NCBI RefSeq assembly: GCF_000236705.1
Contig: NC_016599.1
Location: 2,294,001 to 2,358,000 of the forward strand
DNA: 64,000 nt
Origin: Owenweeksia hongkongensis DSM 17368
Lineage (GTDB): Bacteria > Bacteroidota > Bacteroidia > Flavobacteriales > Schleiferiaceae
Reading direction: 5' to 3'
The position numbers and the translations under genes were made by a program. Shown one piece after another: positions 35,642-43,975 of this stretch (positions within the stretch are counted from its first letter, which is position 1; every line of letters starts with the position of its first letter). The notes beneath the pieces were generated by a model. The model ran no database searches. It was not told the origin of the DNA and saw nothing but the letters and a program-made list of their open reading frames with translations.

Positions 35642-37963
35642 TTGAAGAAAAAGCAAAACATATTAGCTGGGAAAAAGATGCATTGGTTGAGTAGCTTGAT
35701 ACTGCTCGTACTGCTGGGCTCATGCAATGTAATAAAATACGTGCCTGAGGATGAAAAGCTATATACTGGTGCTGAAGTTGAGCTTGAATCGGATAAAGCT
35801 CTGAAAGGTAAAAACCAGTTGAAATATGAGATTGAAGATGTAGTGGAACCAGCTCCAAACAAAACCATTTTTGGTATTCGCTATGGTTTGTATTTTCACT
35901 TTAAAGCAGAAAAAGAAGATGCGGGAAAAATCATAAAAAGCCTGGATAAACGCTTTGGCGAAGACCCTGTATATCTAAGTGATGTAAACACCAGTAGAAC
36001 GGAGGAAATCATAAATAACCGTTGTGAAAACACGGGATTCTTTTACTCGGAAATAAGCTCTTCTATAATAGAGAAAGACAGGACGGCCTCTGCCAAATAC
36101 GTGGTGAAGGTTTCTCAACCTTACCTGCTCGAAACCTATGTTTATCAGCGGGATTCTACCGGAATTGATTCATTAATAGAAGCATCCCTTAAAGACACGG
36201 AACTCACCAAAGGCACTCGCTTTGACACTGAAAAATTTAAAGCAGAGCGCCAACGTATAGATGACATGCTTAAAAACAAAGGGTTTTATAAATTCAACTC
36301 TGAGTTTTTGATTTTCACTTCTGACACCAATCAATACGATGACAGGAAGTACGACTTATACTTATCCTTTAAAAAGGTGGCTCCTAAAGAGGCTTTACGG
36401 CCTTATAAAATTAATGATGTTAAGGTATTCCCCAATTACGCTTTAGAAGCATCTGACACAGCTAGTGCGACCACTACCACCACTGTTGAGAATATTGACT
36501 TTATCCAAAACCAATTGATTTTTAAGCCAGAAAGGTTAAGGCCATTTATCACCTTTGAGCCCGGCTACTTATACAATAAAAGGCGCAACGACATTACCAC
36601 AAGACGGCTTTCTTCTATAGGTACTTTTCAATTAGTAAGCATTAGGTATGAGCGCACTGACACCAACAATAGAGATTCCATTGGGGAGTTGGCTGCGCGC
36701 ATACTTTTAACTCCCGCCAAACGGCAAAGTGTAAGATTAGAAACGCAGGTAGTAACCAAGTCCAACAGTTTTGCTGGGCCGGGGCTTATTGGTAGTTATC
36801 AAAATAAAAACCTTTTTAAGGGAGGTGAACGCTTAGATATATCAGGAAACATAAGTTATGAAACACAAATTGCAGGGGGCTCAGCCAAAAATCTCAGTAG
36901 CTTTGAATTTAAACTGCTCAATAGTATTTCCTTCCCGCGTTTAATAGCACCCTTTAAAATAAATACACAAAAGGGCTACTTAATTCCCAATACCAAAGTT
37001 TCGCTGAACTACACATTGCTGCAACGAGCCAATTATTATAACCTCAGCTCTATATTATTTTCCTATGGCTATAATTATAAATCCAACCGATTTACATATT
37101 GGGAGTTCAACCCAATCTCTGTAAACTACACCCTCGTTTATAATGAATCTGCAGAGTTCAGTCAAATATTGAATTCCAACCCCTTTTTAGCACGCAGTTT
37201 TGAAAACCAATTTATAATAGGCGGAACTGGTGCCATGGAATACAGTGAGCTAGGTGAAAAGGATAAGAAGAACCGTTTCTACATTAGGGTTGGCTTTGAT
37301 ATTGCTGGCAACCTTTTGGGGCTGGGTCAGGATTTGGTAAATGCTGATAATCAATTATTGGGATTGAATTACGCCCGATACCTAAGAGCTGATGTTGATT
37401 TTAGACATTACATCAAGCTGTGGCGTGAAAGCCAGTTGGTGAGTAGAATCTTTGCCGGGGCTGGTTTTCCTTATGGAGATTCAAAATCGCTCCCCTTTAT
37501 CAAACAATATTTCTCTGGTGGGCCAAGCAGTGTACGAGCGTTTAGAGTACGCTCGGTTGGCCCGGGAAGTTACAATCCGCCCGAAGCTAGCAGTTCTATC
37601 TCCTTTTTTGACCAATCAGGAGACATTAAACTCGAGGCAAATATGGAGCTTAGACACCCCTTGGTAAGTTTGTTAAAAGGAGCTGTATTTGTGGATGCCG
37701 GCAATGTTTGGTTATGGAACGATAATCCGGCTTTGCCCGGTGGTCAGTTCAGCGGAAGCTGGGACCAGGAAATTGGTATAGGAGTAGGTTACGGCATCCG
37801 GTTAGATATCGATTTCTTGATAATAAGATTAGATGTCGCCACACCTCTAAGATTCCCCTATGAGGAAGGTGGCACACACTGGCAACAGGATTTTACCTTT
37901 GGCCGGAAGTCATGGCGAAGGGATAACCTCATCTGGAACTTTGCCATTGGTTATCCGTTTTAA
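35642..37963 (+). CDS. Omp85-family outer-membrane lipoprotein, TamA-like partner of TamB (TamL type)
   Basis: A 773-residue BamA/TamA superfamily protein. The N-terminus has a lipoprotein signal with lipobox LGSC (modified Cys28), then POTRA-like domains (about 45-310) and a 16-strand-type beta-barrel to the end. It shows GGPSSVRAFR, the conserved barrel motif that follows the L6 region, and finishes in FAIGYPF with a terminal Phe. I chose TTG at 35642 because it supplies the Lys-rich n-region a signal peptide needs; the ATG at 35678 would leave none. With TamB it should assemble outer-membrane proteins. In Bacteroidota the lipidated form is called TamL. It is followed by a strong bidirectional terminator. 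Confidence 0.92.
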   Translation: MKKKQNILAGKKMHWLSSLILLVLLGSCNVIKYVPEDEKLYTGAEVELESDKALKGKNQLKYEIEDVVEPAPNKTIFGIRYGLYFHFKAEKEDAGKIIKSLDKRFGEDPVYLSDVNTSRTEEIINNRCENTGFFYSEISSSIIEKDRTASAKYVVKVSQPYLLETYVYQRDSTGIDSLIEASLKDTELTKGTRFDTEKFKAERQRIDDMLKNKGFYKFNSEFLIFTSDTNQYDDRKYDLYLSFKKVAPKEALRPYKINDVKVFPNYALEASDTASATTTTTVENIDFIQNQLIFKPERLRPFITFEPGYLYNKRRNDITTRRLSSIGTFQLVSIRYERTDTNNRDSIGELAARILLTPAKRQSVRLETQVVTKSNSFAGPGLIGSYQNKNLFKGGERLDISGNISYETQIAGGSAKNLSSFEFKLLNSISFPRLIAPFKINTQKGYLIPNTKVSLNYTLLQRANYYNLSSILFSYGYNYKSNRFTYWEFNPISVNYTLVYNESAEFSQILNSNPFLARSFENQFIIGGTGAMEYSELGEKDKKNRFYIRVGFDIAGNLLGLGQDLVNADNQLLGLNYARYLRADVDFRHYIKLWRESQLVSRIFAGAGFPYGDSKSLPFIKQYFSGGPSSVRAFRVRSVGPGSYNPPEASSSISFFDQSGDIKLEANMELRHPLVSLLKGAVFVDAGNVWLWNDNPALPGGQFSGSWDQEIGIGVGYGIRLDIDFLIIRLDVATPLRFPYEEGGTHWQQDFTFGRKSWRRDNLIWNFAIGYPF

Positions 37964-37982
37964 GCAAAAACCACAAAAAGAA

Positions 37983-38018
37983 AAAGCCCCGCTCCGATGT
38001 ATTTCGGAGCGGGGCTTT
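37983..38018. terminator. Bidirectional rho-independent terminator
   Basis: A perfect 15-bp inverted repeat (37983-37997 and 38004-38018) around a 6-base loop, with GC-rich centre and AAA/TTT ends. It lies between the convergent Omp85 gene and bacilliredoxin gene and can end transcription from both sides. Confidence 0.93.
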
Positions 38019-38039
38019 ATACTTTAGCTTTTCAGCTTC

Positions 38040-38450
38040 TTAGCAAAACTCGTCAAAAGCTTGCTTCAGGTTGTCAGCAATCATTTCTGCCGGACGACCT
38101 TCAATGTGATGTCTTTCAATCATGTGTACCAATTCTCCATTTTTGAACAAAGCCATACTTGGCGATGATGGAGGAAATGGAGCCATAAGTGAGCGAGCGG
38201 TATTCACAGCTTCCACATCATTACCAGCAAAAGCGGTAATCATTCTATCTGGAGTTTTGCTATGAGTAGCAGCCATTTTTACGGCTGGGCGAGCATTAGC
38301 TGCTGCACATCCACACACTGAATTTATTACCACCAAAGTGGTTCCGTCTTGTTTTATGCTTGCTTCAACGTCTGCTGAAGTCTTGGTCTCTTTAAGTCCT
38401 GCGCTGGTTAAATCTTCGCGCATTGGAGCTATAAGGTCTTCTGGATACAT
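38040..38450 (-). CDS. BrxA/BrxB family bacilliredoxin
   Basis: A 136-residue thioredoxin-fold protein of the YphP/YqiW family. The active site is CGC (Cys46, Cys48) within VINSVCGCAAANARP, and a further Cys is the last residue (136). Family members remove low-molecular-weight thiols such as bacillithiol from oxidised proteins, so this cell probably uses bacillithiol or a related thiol. The length and collinearity with the family are good. It is monocistronic, with a -7 element 15 bp upstream and a shared terminator downstream. Confidence 0.93.
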   Translation of the reverse strand: MYPEDLIAPMREDLTSAGLKETKTSADVEASIKQDGTTLVVINSVCGCAAANARPAVKMAATHSKTPDRMITAFAGNDVEAVNTARSLMAPFPPSSPSMALFKNGELVHMIERHHIEGRPAEMIADNLKQAFDEFC

Positions 38451-38465
38451 ATTCTAAATTTTATG

Positions 38466-38473
38466 CAAAGTTA
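38466..38473 (-). promoter_or_regulatory. Predicted -7 element of the bacilliredoxin gene
   Basis: On the minus strand the sequence reads TAACTTTG, an exact TAnnTTTG match, ending 15 bp before the ATG. A -33 TTTG at 19 bp is not present. Confidence 0.45.
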
Positions 38474-38642
38474 CTAATCACTTTCACAACTGCCATCAAT
38501 ATCAATGATGTAAGTGTAGTTTAAAACTATGGTAAATAAGAAATTGGCCAAACTGCTGATTCCTTAAAATATCTACCACATCTTTTAAATTTTGTCCGTT
38601 CATTTTGGCTTGACCCAAAACGAACCAAAAAGTCAAGGCTTA

Positions 38643-38759
38643 CAAGAATAAAGTAACCTAATCTTTGCTCATTCCAAGTTCGGCAGGGTGATCTCCTCAA
38701 TTCTTCGGAGCTTCCCTGTCTCACTAAGGATGAGCTTTGATTAGAACACTTTATTCTTG
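38643..38759. repeat. Long imperfect inverted repeat (possible MITE-like element or structured RNA)
   Basis: The arms 38643-38663 and 38739-38759 are 21 bp each and are inverse complements at 18 positions, with one 3-bp internal mismatch. Nested within are GCTCAT/ATGAGC (38667-38672 and 38730-38735), CAGGG/CCCTG (38684-38688 and 38714-38718) and CTCC/GGAG (38693-38696 and 38707-38710). The whole could fold into one long hairpin on either strand. No transposase is near. A non-autonomous mobile element, a dispersed repeat or a structured transcript are all possible. Confidence 0.7.
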
Positions 38760-38898
38760 AATGCCGGTCCCCTGGTCGGCAAATTGCTTTCAATAATTTG
38801 CAGGGTTGTAAACAAATACCTTTTAGCCGATGACGGTTTAAGCTACTTAACACCTTTAAACTTCGTTAGTTGTAAAACTTAAACAACCCAAAGGAGGT

Positions 38899-38937
38899 AT
38901 ATATCAATAGCCCTGAGCTTTAGCGCGGGGCTATATA
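38899..38937. repeat. Hairpin preceded by a GGAGG motif (REP-like)
   Basis: ATAGCCC at 38906-38912 pairs with GGGCTAT at 38927-38933, with flanking alternating TA arms (38899-38903 and 38933-38937). The sequence AAAGGAGG lies just upstream. It lacks a T-run, so it is not an obvious terminator. Compact palindromes with a short conserved lead motif resemble repetitive extragenic palindromes, but no second copy is in the window. Confidence 0.5.
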
Positions 38938-39038
38938 TGCTTATGGTTCCAGTGAATTTTGGCTGGGTTTTCCATTCTTTACGTTTAACATTTGGAAAAC
39001 CATGACAAAATATAAATCAAACTCTCTTAAAATAAGAA

Positions 39039-39062
39039 AGGCTCGATGCGAACACCGAGCCT
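39039..39062 (-). terminator. Hairpin terminator of the PH-like membrane protein gene
   Basis: AGGCTCG (39039-39045) pairs with CGAGCCT (39056-39062) around a 10-base loop. On the minus strand it follows the stop at 39090 by about 27 bp and is followed by a T-rich stretch (TTCTTATTTT). Confidence 0.65.
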
Positions 39063-39089
39063 ATCCTAAACCTAAACTAACCGCTATTA

Positions 39090-39569
39090 CTATATAAAGA
39101 GATGTGTACCGCTTTGTGTGTCTTTGGTAGATTGTATTAACTCTACCTGACGAGCCAACTCTTCAATTTTTTTATTGCCTAAAAGGCTAATTCCAAACTT
39201 TTCTGAAAATTCATGCCCATTCTTAATGTATCGAATGGTAAGACGTTTTCTAATTCTTTTACGATCTATAGAAAAACTCACAATATTGGCTTTTGGAACG
39301 TATAGTTCTTTACCAAAAAGACGCCCCAAAGCAAAGTGACTTTGAATATGCAGCACTTCTGAATCACTATCAAAATTAAAAATTGGAATACCTAAATATG
39401 CATAAGTGGCTACTACCATTACCGGGAAAATAATAGCAGAATATCCTTTGAAAAAGGCACCAAGGCTACCCGAGGTATTTGCAATTATTACATCTATCAC
39501 CGCTACTACCACCATTATACCTATGACGGCTCTTAGCGCATTTTTAATATTTTGATTATGAATTGACAC
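39090..39569 (-). CDS. Two-helix membrane protein with PH-like cytoplasmic domain
   Basis: A 159-residue protein with two hydrophobic helices (about 12-30 and 40-60) followed by a basic, beta-rich domain of about 90 residues (IVSFSIDRKRIRKRLTIRYI) that resembles bacterial PH-like domains. A family assignment is tentative and no function is known. It has a textbook Bacteroidota promoter upstream and its own terminator, so it appears to be a single-gene unit and truly expressed. Confidence 0.8.
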   Translation of the reverse strand: MSIHNQNIKNALRAVIGIMVVVAVIDVIIANTSGSLGAFFKGYSAIIFPVMVVATYAYLGIPIFNFDSDSEVLHIQSHFALGRLFGKELYVPKANIVSFSIDRKRIRKRLTIRYIKNGHEFSEKFGISLLGNKKIEELARQVELIQSTKDTQSGTHLFI

Positions 39570-39588
39570 TATTGTAAGAATTTGATTT

Positions 39589-39619
39589 CAAAAGTAAGTA
39601 TTATATCCTAATTTACAAA
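39589..39619 (-). promoter_or_regulatory. Consensus Bacteroidota promoter
   Basis: On the minus strand TTTG (39619-39616), a 19-bp spacer and TACTTTTG (39596-39589) match the full TTTG-N19-TAnnTTTG consensus without a mismatch. It lies 20 bp upstream of the start at 39569. Confidence 0.75.
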
Positions 39620-39671
39620 GTCTTACAAGTGAACAAATTGTTAAATTATCCTTGTGTGCCTTTGAATTATT

Positions 39672-40118
39672 CTACAGTCGCTTTGAAGCGAAATACGTCT
39701 TAAGCAAACTTGATGCCTCTTTTTCCATAAAGCCTCCTTCGAGCACAGTTGTTTTGTGTAAACGCCCGCCATGAGCAAGGAATCCACGCTTTTCATCTTT
39801 GGCTGCATACACTACCCTTCCAATCTGTGACCAAAACAAAGCCCCGGCACACATAGGACAAGGCTCTAGTGTAACGTATAGCGTGCAGTCTTTCAAATAT
39901 TTTGCACCCAAATAACCACTAGCTGCAGTAATAGCTTGTATTTCGGCATGAGCAGTTACGTCCACCAACCTTTCGGTAAGGTTATGCCCTCTTCCAATTA
40001 TTTTTTTATTTACCGTGATTATCGCCCCCACCGGAACCTCATCTTCGGCATAAGCCAGCTCTGCTTCACGCATGGCCTGCTTCATAAAATACTCATCGTT
40101 GTATACTTCTATTTCCAT
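39672..40118 (-). CDS. tadA: tRNA-specific adenosine deaminase
   Basis: A 148-residue zinc-dependent deaminase that converts A34 to inosine in tRNA-Arg(ACG). The HAE motif (H57, E59) and PCPMC (C87, C90) form the zinc site and catalytic Glu. The N-terminal FMKQAMREAELA helix, DEVPVGAII and the C-terminal YFASKRL region are typical of TadA. The length is close to that of other short TadA proteins. It is encoded alone, divergent from aspS. Confidence 0.92.
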   Translation of the reverse strand: MEIEVYNDEYFMKQAMREAELAYAEDEVPVGAIITVNKKIIGRGHNLTERLVDVTAHAEIQAITAASGYLGAKYLKDCTLYVTLEPCPMCAGALFWSQIGRVVYAAKDEKRGFLAHGGRLHKTTVLEGGFMEKEASSLLKTYFASKRL

Positions 40119-40265
40119 TCCTTTAGTTTTTTAGTCGGTAGTCCGCAGTCCACAGATGTCAATAAAATAGCATCTCCTTACCGCTATCTGAGAACTATCT
40201 ACGGTAGCCTATTTTCTTATTCACAATTTAAGCCCCAGCAAATATACTTTACCCCTTATTGTTTG

Positions 40266-40273
40266 TAATTTCG
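40266..40273 (+). promoter_or_regulatory. Possible -7 element of aspS
   Basis: TAATTTCG differs from TAnnTTTG at one base and lies 26 bp before the aspS start. No clear -33 element is present, so this is tentative. Confidence 0.25.
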
Positions 40274-40299
40274 CCACCTTCAAAAAATCGGATTTACAG

Positions 40300-42057
40300 A
40301 TGTACAGAACTCACACCTGCGGAGAACTCAATATTAGCAAGTTAAATGAAACAGTAAGCCTTGCCGGCTGGGTACAGCGCGTGCGCAACCTTGGCGGAAT
40401 GACTTTCATAGATCTTAGAGATCGTTATGGCATTACTCAATTGGCTTTTAATGAGGAGTGGGACCACGCCCTGATTGAAGATGCACGCAAGCTAGGCCGT
40501 GAATTTGTAATATCTATCACCGGAAAAGTAATTGAGCGTAGTTCTAAAAACGCGAACATGTCTACCGGTGAGATTGAAATTCAGGTAGAAAAACTTGAAG
40601 TACTAAATGTAGCCAAAACGCCTCCCTTTACCATAGAGGATGAAACCGATGGTGGTGAAGAACTACGCATGAAGTACCGCTACCTGGACCTAAGAAGAAA
40701 TCCGGTACGCGAAAATTTATTACTTAGAAACCGTGTAAACCTTGAAGTGAGAAACTACCTGAGCAAACTGGGTTTTGTAGATGTAGAAACTCCTTTCTTA
40801 ATAAAATCAACACCTGAAGGCGCCCGCGATTTTGTGGTGCCTTCTCGTATGAATGAAGGTCAATTTTACGCCCTTCCACAATCGCCACAAACTTTTAAGC
40901 AATTGCTTATGGTTGGTGGAATTGATAAGTATTTTCAGATTGTAAAATGCTTCCGCGATGAAGATTTGCGTGCTGACCGCCAGCCTGAATTTACACAGAT
41001 TGACTGCGAAATGTCTTTTGTGGAGCGTGAAGACATTCTTTCCACTTTTGAAGGATTGACCAAACACCTCATCAAAGAAATAACCGGAAATGAAGTAGGT
41101 GAAATTCCTCGCATGAGCTATGACGAAGCCATGAAAAAGTATGGTAGCGACAAGCCGGATATTCGTTTTGCGATGGAGTTTGTAGAACTAAACGAAACCG
41201 TAAAAGGTCAGGACTTTAAAGTATTTGACGATGCCGAATTAGTAGTTGGGATAAACGGAGAAGGCCTTGCAAAATATAGCCGCAAACAGATTGATGCACT
41301 TATCAACTATGTAAAACGTCCACAAGTTGGGGCAACAGGATTGGTATATTGCAAATACAATGAAGATGGAACTTTGAAATCTTCAGTAGACAAATTTTAC
41401 GGCCCTGAGCAATTGGAAAAATGGGCTACAGCTTTTGGCGCTAAGCCTGGCGACTTGATGCTTATATTGGCAGGGCCAGCAGACAAAACCCGCAAAGCTC
41501 TTAACGACCTCCGTCTTCACATTGCTGAAGAAGAAGGTCTTCGCGACCCGAAAGTATTTGCACCACTTTGGGTACTCGATTTTCCACTTTTGGAATGGGA
41601 TGAAGACACTCAACGCTGGTACGCCATGCACCACCCGTTTACCGCTCCTTACCCCAAAGACTTACCTCTTTTAGAAACTGACCCTGCGGCAGTTCGCGCC
41701 AATGCTTATGATTTGGTTCTTAACGGAAATGAAATAGGTGGTGGTTCTATTCGTATTCACAACAAAGAGCTTCAAAATAAGATGTTCAAATTTTTAGGCT
41801 TTAGCGATGAAGAAGCTAAGGCACAGTTTGGATTCTTGATGGATGCCTTTGAGTATGGTGCTCCTCCACATGGCGGTATCGCTTTTGGTTTTGACCGATT
41901 GACTGCAATTTTGGGAGGCAAAGAAACTATCAGAGATTTCATAGCTTTCCCTAAAAATAATGCGGGTAGAGATTTGATGATTGATGCTCCGGCAGCACTT
42001 GATCAATCTCAGTTGGCTGAATTGAGCCTCGACATTCGCATCGCAGAGAAAAACTAA
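40300..42057 (+). CDS. aspS: Aspartyl-tRNA synthetase
   Basis: A 585-residue class IIb synthetase that charges tRNA-Asp. The N-terminal OB-fold anticodon-binding domain (1-105), the catalytic core with motif 2 ([19 protein letters not shown], near 210-230), a GAD insertion (about 285-415) and motif 3 ([11 protein letters not shown], near 530) are all present. The bacterial length and the GAD insert identify the bacterial-type, probably discriminating, enzyme. It is followed 2 bp later by a ClC channel gene, so they are likely co-transcribed. Confidence 0.97.
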   Translation: MYRTHTCGELNISKLNETVSLAGWVQRVRNLGGMTFIDLRDRYGITQLAFNEEWDHALIEDARKLGREFVISITGKVIERSSKNANMSTGEIEIQVEKLEVLNVAKTPPFTIEDETDGGEELRMKYRYLDLRRNPVRENLLLRNRVNLEVRNYLSKLGFVDVETPFLIKSTPEGARDFVVPSRMNEGQFYALPQSPQTFKQLLMVGGIDKYFQIVKCFRDEDLRADRQPEFTQIDCEMSFVEREDILSTFEGLTKHLIKEITGNEVGEIPRMSYDEAMKKYGSDKPDIRFAMEFVELNETVKGQDFKVFDDAELVVGINGEGLAKYSRKQIDALINYVKRPQVGATGLVYCKYNEDGTLKSSVDKFYGPEQLEKWATAFGAKPGDLMLILAGPADKTRKALNDLRLHIAEEEGLRDPKVFAPLWVLDFPLLEWDEDTQRWYAMHHPFTAPYPKDLPLLETDPAAVRANAYDLVLNGNEIGGGSIRIHNKELQNKMFKFLGFSDEEAKAQFGFLMDAFEYGAPPHGGIAFGFDRLTAILGGKETIRDFIAFPKNNAGRDLMIDAPAALDQSQLAELSLDIRIAEKN

Positions 42058-42059
42058 AA

Positions 42060-43832
42060 ATGCCCGAAACAGTCAATACACCGCTGGTTAAATTCCTGAA
42101 ATGGCGTGCCAAGCACATCCCTCAGAAGCGGTTCGTATTGATACTTAGTATTTTTATTGGTTTTTTTACCGGTCTGGTTTCGGTGGCCCTAAAAAACACC
42201 ACTCACTTTATACAAGATTTACTACAATCCGGTTTTTTCACAAAGTACTACAACCCGTACTACTTTGTGTTTCCGGTTATCGGTATCATCATTACGGTAT
42301 TGATAAAAAAGCTCATCCGACACAATGTGGGTGAAGGTGTACCAAGCACCCTTTTTGCAATCTCACGAAAGCAAGGTTTTATGCGGAGTTACCGCATGTA
42401 TGGCTCATTTATCACTAGCATTTTCACAGTAGGCTTTGGGGGATCTGTAGGATTGGAAGGACCGGCTGTAAGCACAGGATCGGCCATAGGCTCTAACTTG
42501 GGAAGATTATTTCACCTCAATTTTAAGTCACGCATTTTGATGATAAGCTGCTCCACAGCCGGAGCAATTGCCGCCATCTTTAATGCGCCTATTGCAGCTA
42601 TCATTTTTACTATCGAAATTTTTAGTCTGGACCTTACGTTCAGTTCTCTGATTCCGTTGCTCATGGCATCAGCCTCAGGTGCGGTTACCTCAATTTTCCT
42701 TCAGGGAAATGACTATTTGTTTCATTACAAATACATTGAGCCCTTTAATGTAGCGGATGTGCCCTTTTACTTGCTGCTAGGTGTGCTCACGGCATTTGCC
42801 TCAGTATATTTTCATAAAATATACTTTACCGTAGAAACGTATTTCAGCAAATTTAAAAGCACAACAGCCAGAGTGCTAGTGGGAGGTTTACTTTTAGGGT
42901 CATTAATATTCCTTATTCCACCGCTGTATGGTGAAGGTTATGAAACTATAAATCATCTCCTTAACGGAAATGTACAAGCTGTAATTGAAGGCAGTATTTT
43001 GTATGATTACATAGAAGACAATTGGATCATTTTGTTGGTATTGCTTGGTTTGGTTTTATTCAAAGTGTTTGCCACCAGTTTTACCATGGGTGCAGGAGGT
43101 GTTGGAGGTGTTTTTGCCCCGGCACTATTTATTGGTTCTTCACTTGGCTTTGTGTTTAGCAGCTTTGTCAATCGCTTAAACTTTGTAAATATCCCTACCA
43201 GTAACTTTACCTTGGTAGGCATGGCGGGGCTTATGGCCGGTGTGCTTCATGCTCCGCTTACGGCAATATTTATGATTGCAGAAATCACTGGAGGATATGA
43301 GCTATTTGTCCCACTTATGCTTGTATCGGCTATTTCTTTTTTGGTAACCCGCAGCATCACCCCTCATTCAATATATACCGAGCAGTTGGCACAAAAAGGA
43401 GATGTGCTTACGCACGATAAGGATCATGCCATCCTTACTTTATTGAGCCTCGAAAAAATTGTGGAAACCAACTTTAAGCCTGTACATCCAGAAATGCAGC
43501 TTGGAGATTTGATAAAAGTAGTAGCCACCAGCCGCAGAAATTTGTTTCCGGTAGTAAATCAAGATCAGCAACTCGTTGGAGTCCTTACTCTGGATGATTT
43601 CCGCCATCTCATGTTTAACCAGGCTGTATATACTACTACCACGGTTTCTCAACTTATGAGCCCCCCTCCCGCCCTTATCGAAAAATCGGAGGATATGAAT
43701 CAAGTGATGAGGAAATTTCAGGAAACTGGGGCTTGGAATTTACCGGTGGTTGATCAAGGAAAATATTTCGGTTTTATATCCAAATCAAAACTCTTCTCAG
43801 TATACCGTAGAAAGTTGATCGAGTTCAACTAA
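42060..43832 (+). CDS. ClC-family chloride channel or H+/Cl- antiporter with CBS domains
   Basis: A 590-residue polytopic protein. The ClC signature sequences are GGSVGLEGP (gating Glu at 133), GVGGVFAPALFIGS and MAGLMAGVLHAPLTA. After the membrane part (to about 450), two CBS domains fill residues 465-590 and probably sense nucleotides. The gating Glu is kept; whether it works as a channel or an antiporter depends on the internal proton Glu, which I could not assign. It starts 2 bp after aspS. Confidence 0.93.
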   Translation: MPETVNTPLVKFLKWRAKHIPQKRFVLILSIFIGFFTGLVSVALKNTTHFIQDLLQSGFFTKYYNPYYFVFPVIGIIITVLIKKLIRHNVGEGVPSTLFAISRKQGFMRSYRMYGSFITSIFTVGFGGSVGLEGPAVSTGSAIGSNLGRLFHLNFKSRILMISCSTAGAIAAIFNAPIAAIIFTIEIFSLDLTFSSLIPLLMASASGAVTSIFLQGNDYLFHYKYIEPFNVADVPFYLLLGVLTAFASVYFHKIYFTVETYFSKFKSTTARVLVGGLLLGSLIFLIPPLYGEGYETINHLLNGNVQAVIEGSILYDYIEDNWIILLVLLGLVLFKVFATSFTMGAGGVGGVFAPALFIGSSLGFVFSSFVNRLNFVNIPTSNFTLVGMAGLMAGVLHAPLTAIFMIAEITGGYELFVPLMLVSAISFLVTRSITPHSIYTEQLAQKGDVLTHDKDHAILTLLSLEKIVETNFKPVHPEMQLGDLIKVVATSRRNLFPVVNQDQQLVGVLTLDDFRHLMFNQAVYTTTTVSQLMSPPPALIEKSEDMNQVMRKFQETGAWNLPVVDQGKYFGFISKSKLFSVYRRKLIEFN

Positions 43833-43975
43833 TTCGGCACATTTTGTATGTGGTGTAATTCACCTGACATTTCCTACAGGTTGAAAATCATTATATTTAG
43901 CGGCTTTTTAGAAACTGGGCACACAACCAGACTAAAAAGAGAAACCCTATTTTTTTGAAAGGATAACCCATTTTT

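Larger units (their letters stand above)
38451..39089. other. Gene-free region with structured repeats
   Basis: A 639-bp gap. It holds the bacilliredoxin promoter, a 117-bp imperfect inverted repeat (38643-38759), smaller hairpins at 38763-38801, a separate hairpin at 38899-38937 and the terminator of the next gene. A 108-codon open frame at 38527-38853 covers the repeat on the minus strand but looks non-coding. Confidence 0.7.

Noticed and set aside
38527..38853. 108-codon minus-strand frame
   Set aside because: It covers a long inverted repeat and has low-complexity, Ser/Arg-rich translation without recognisable domains.
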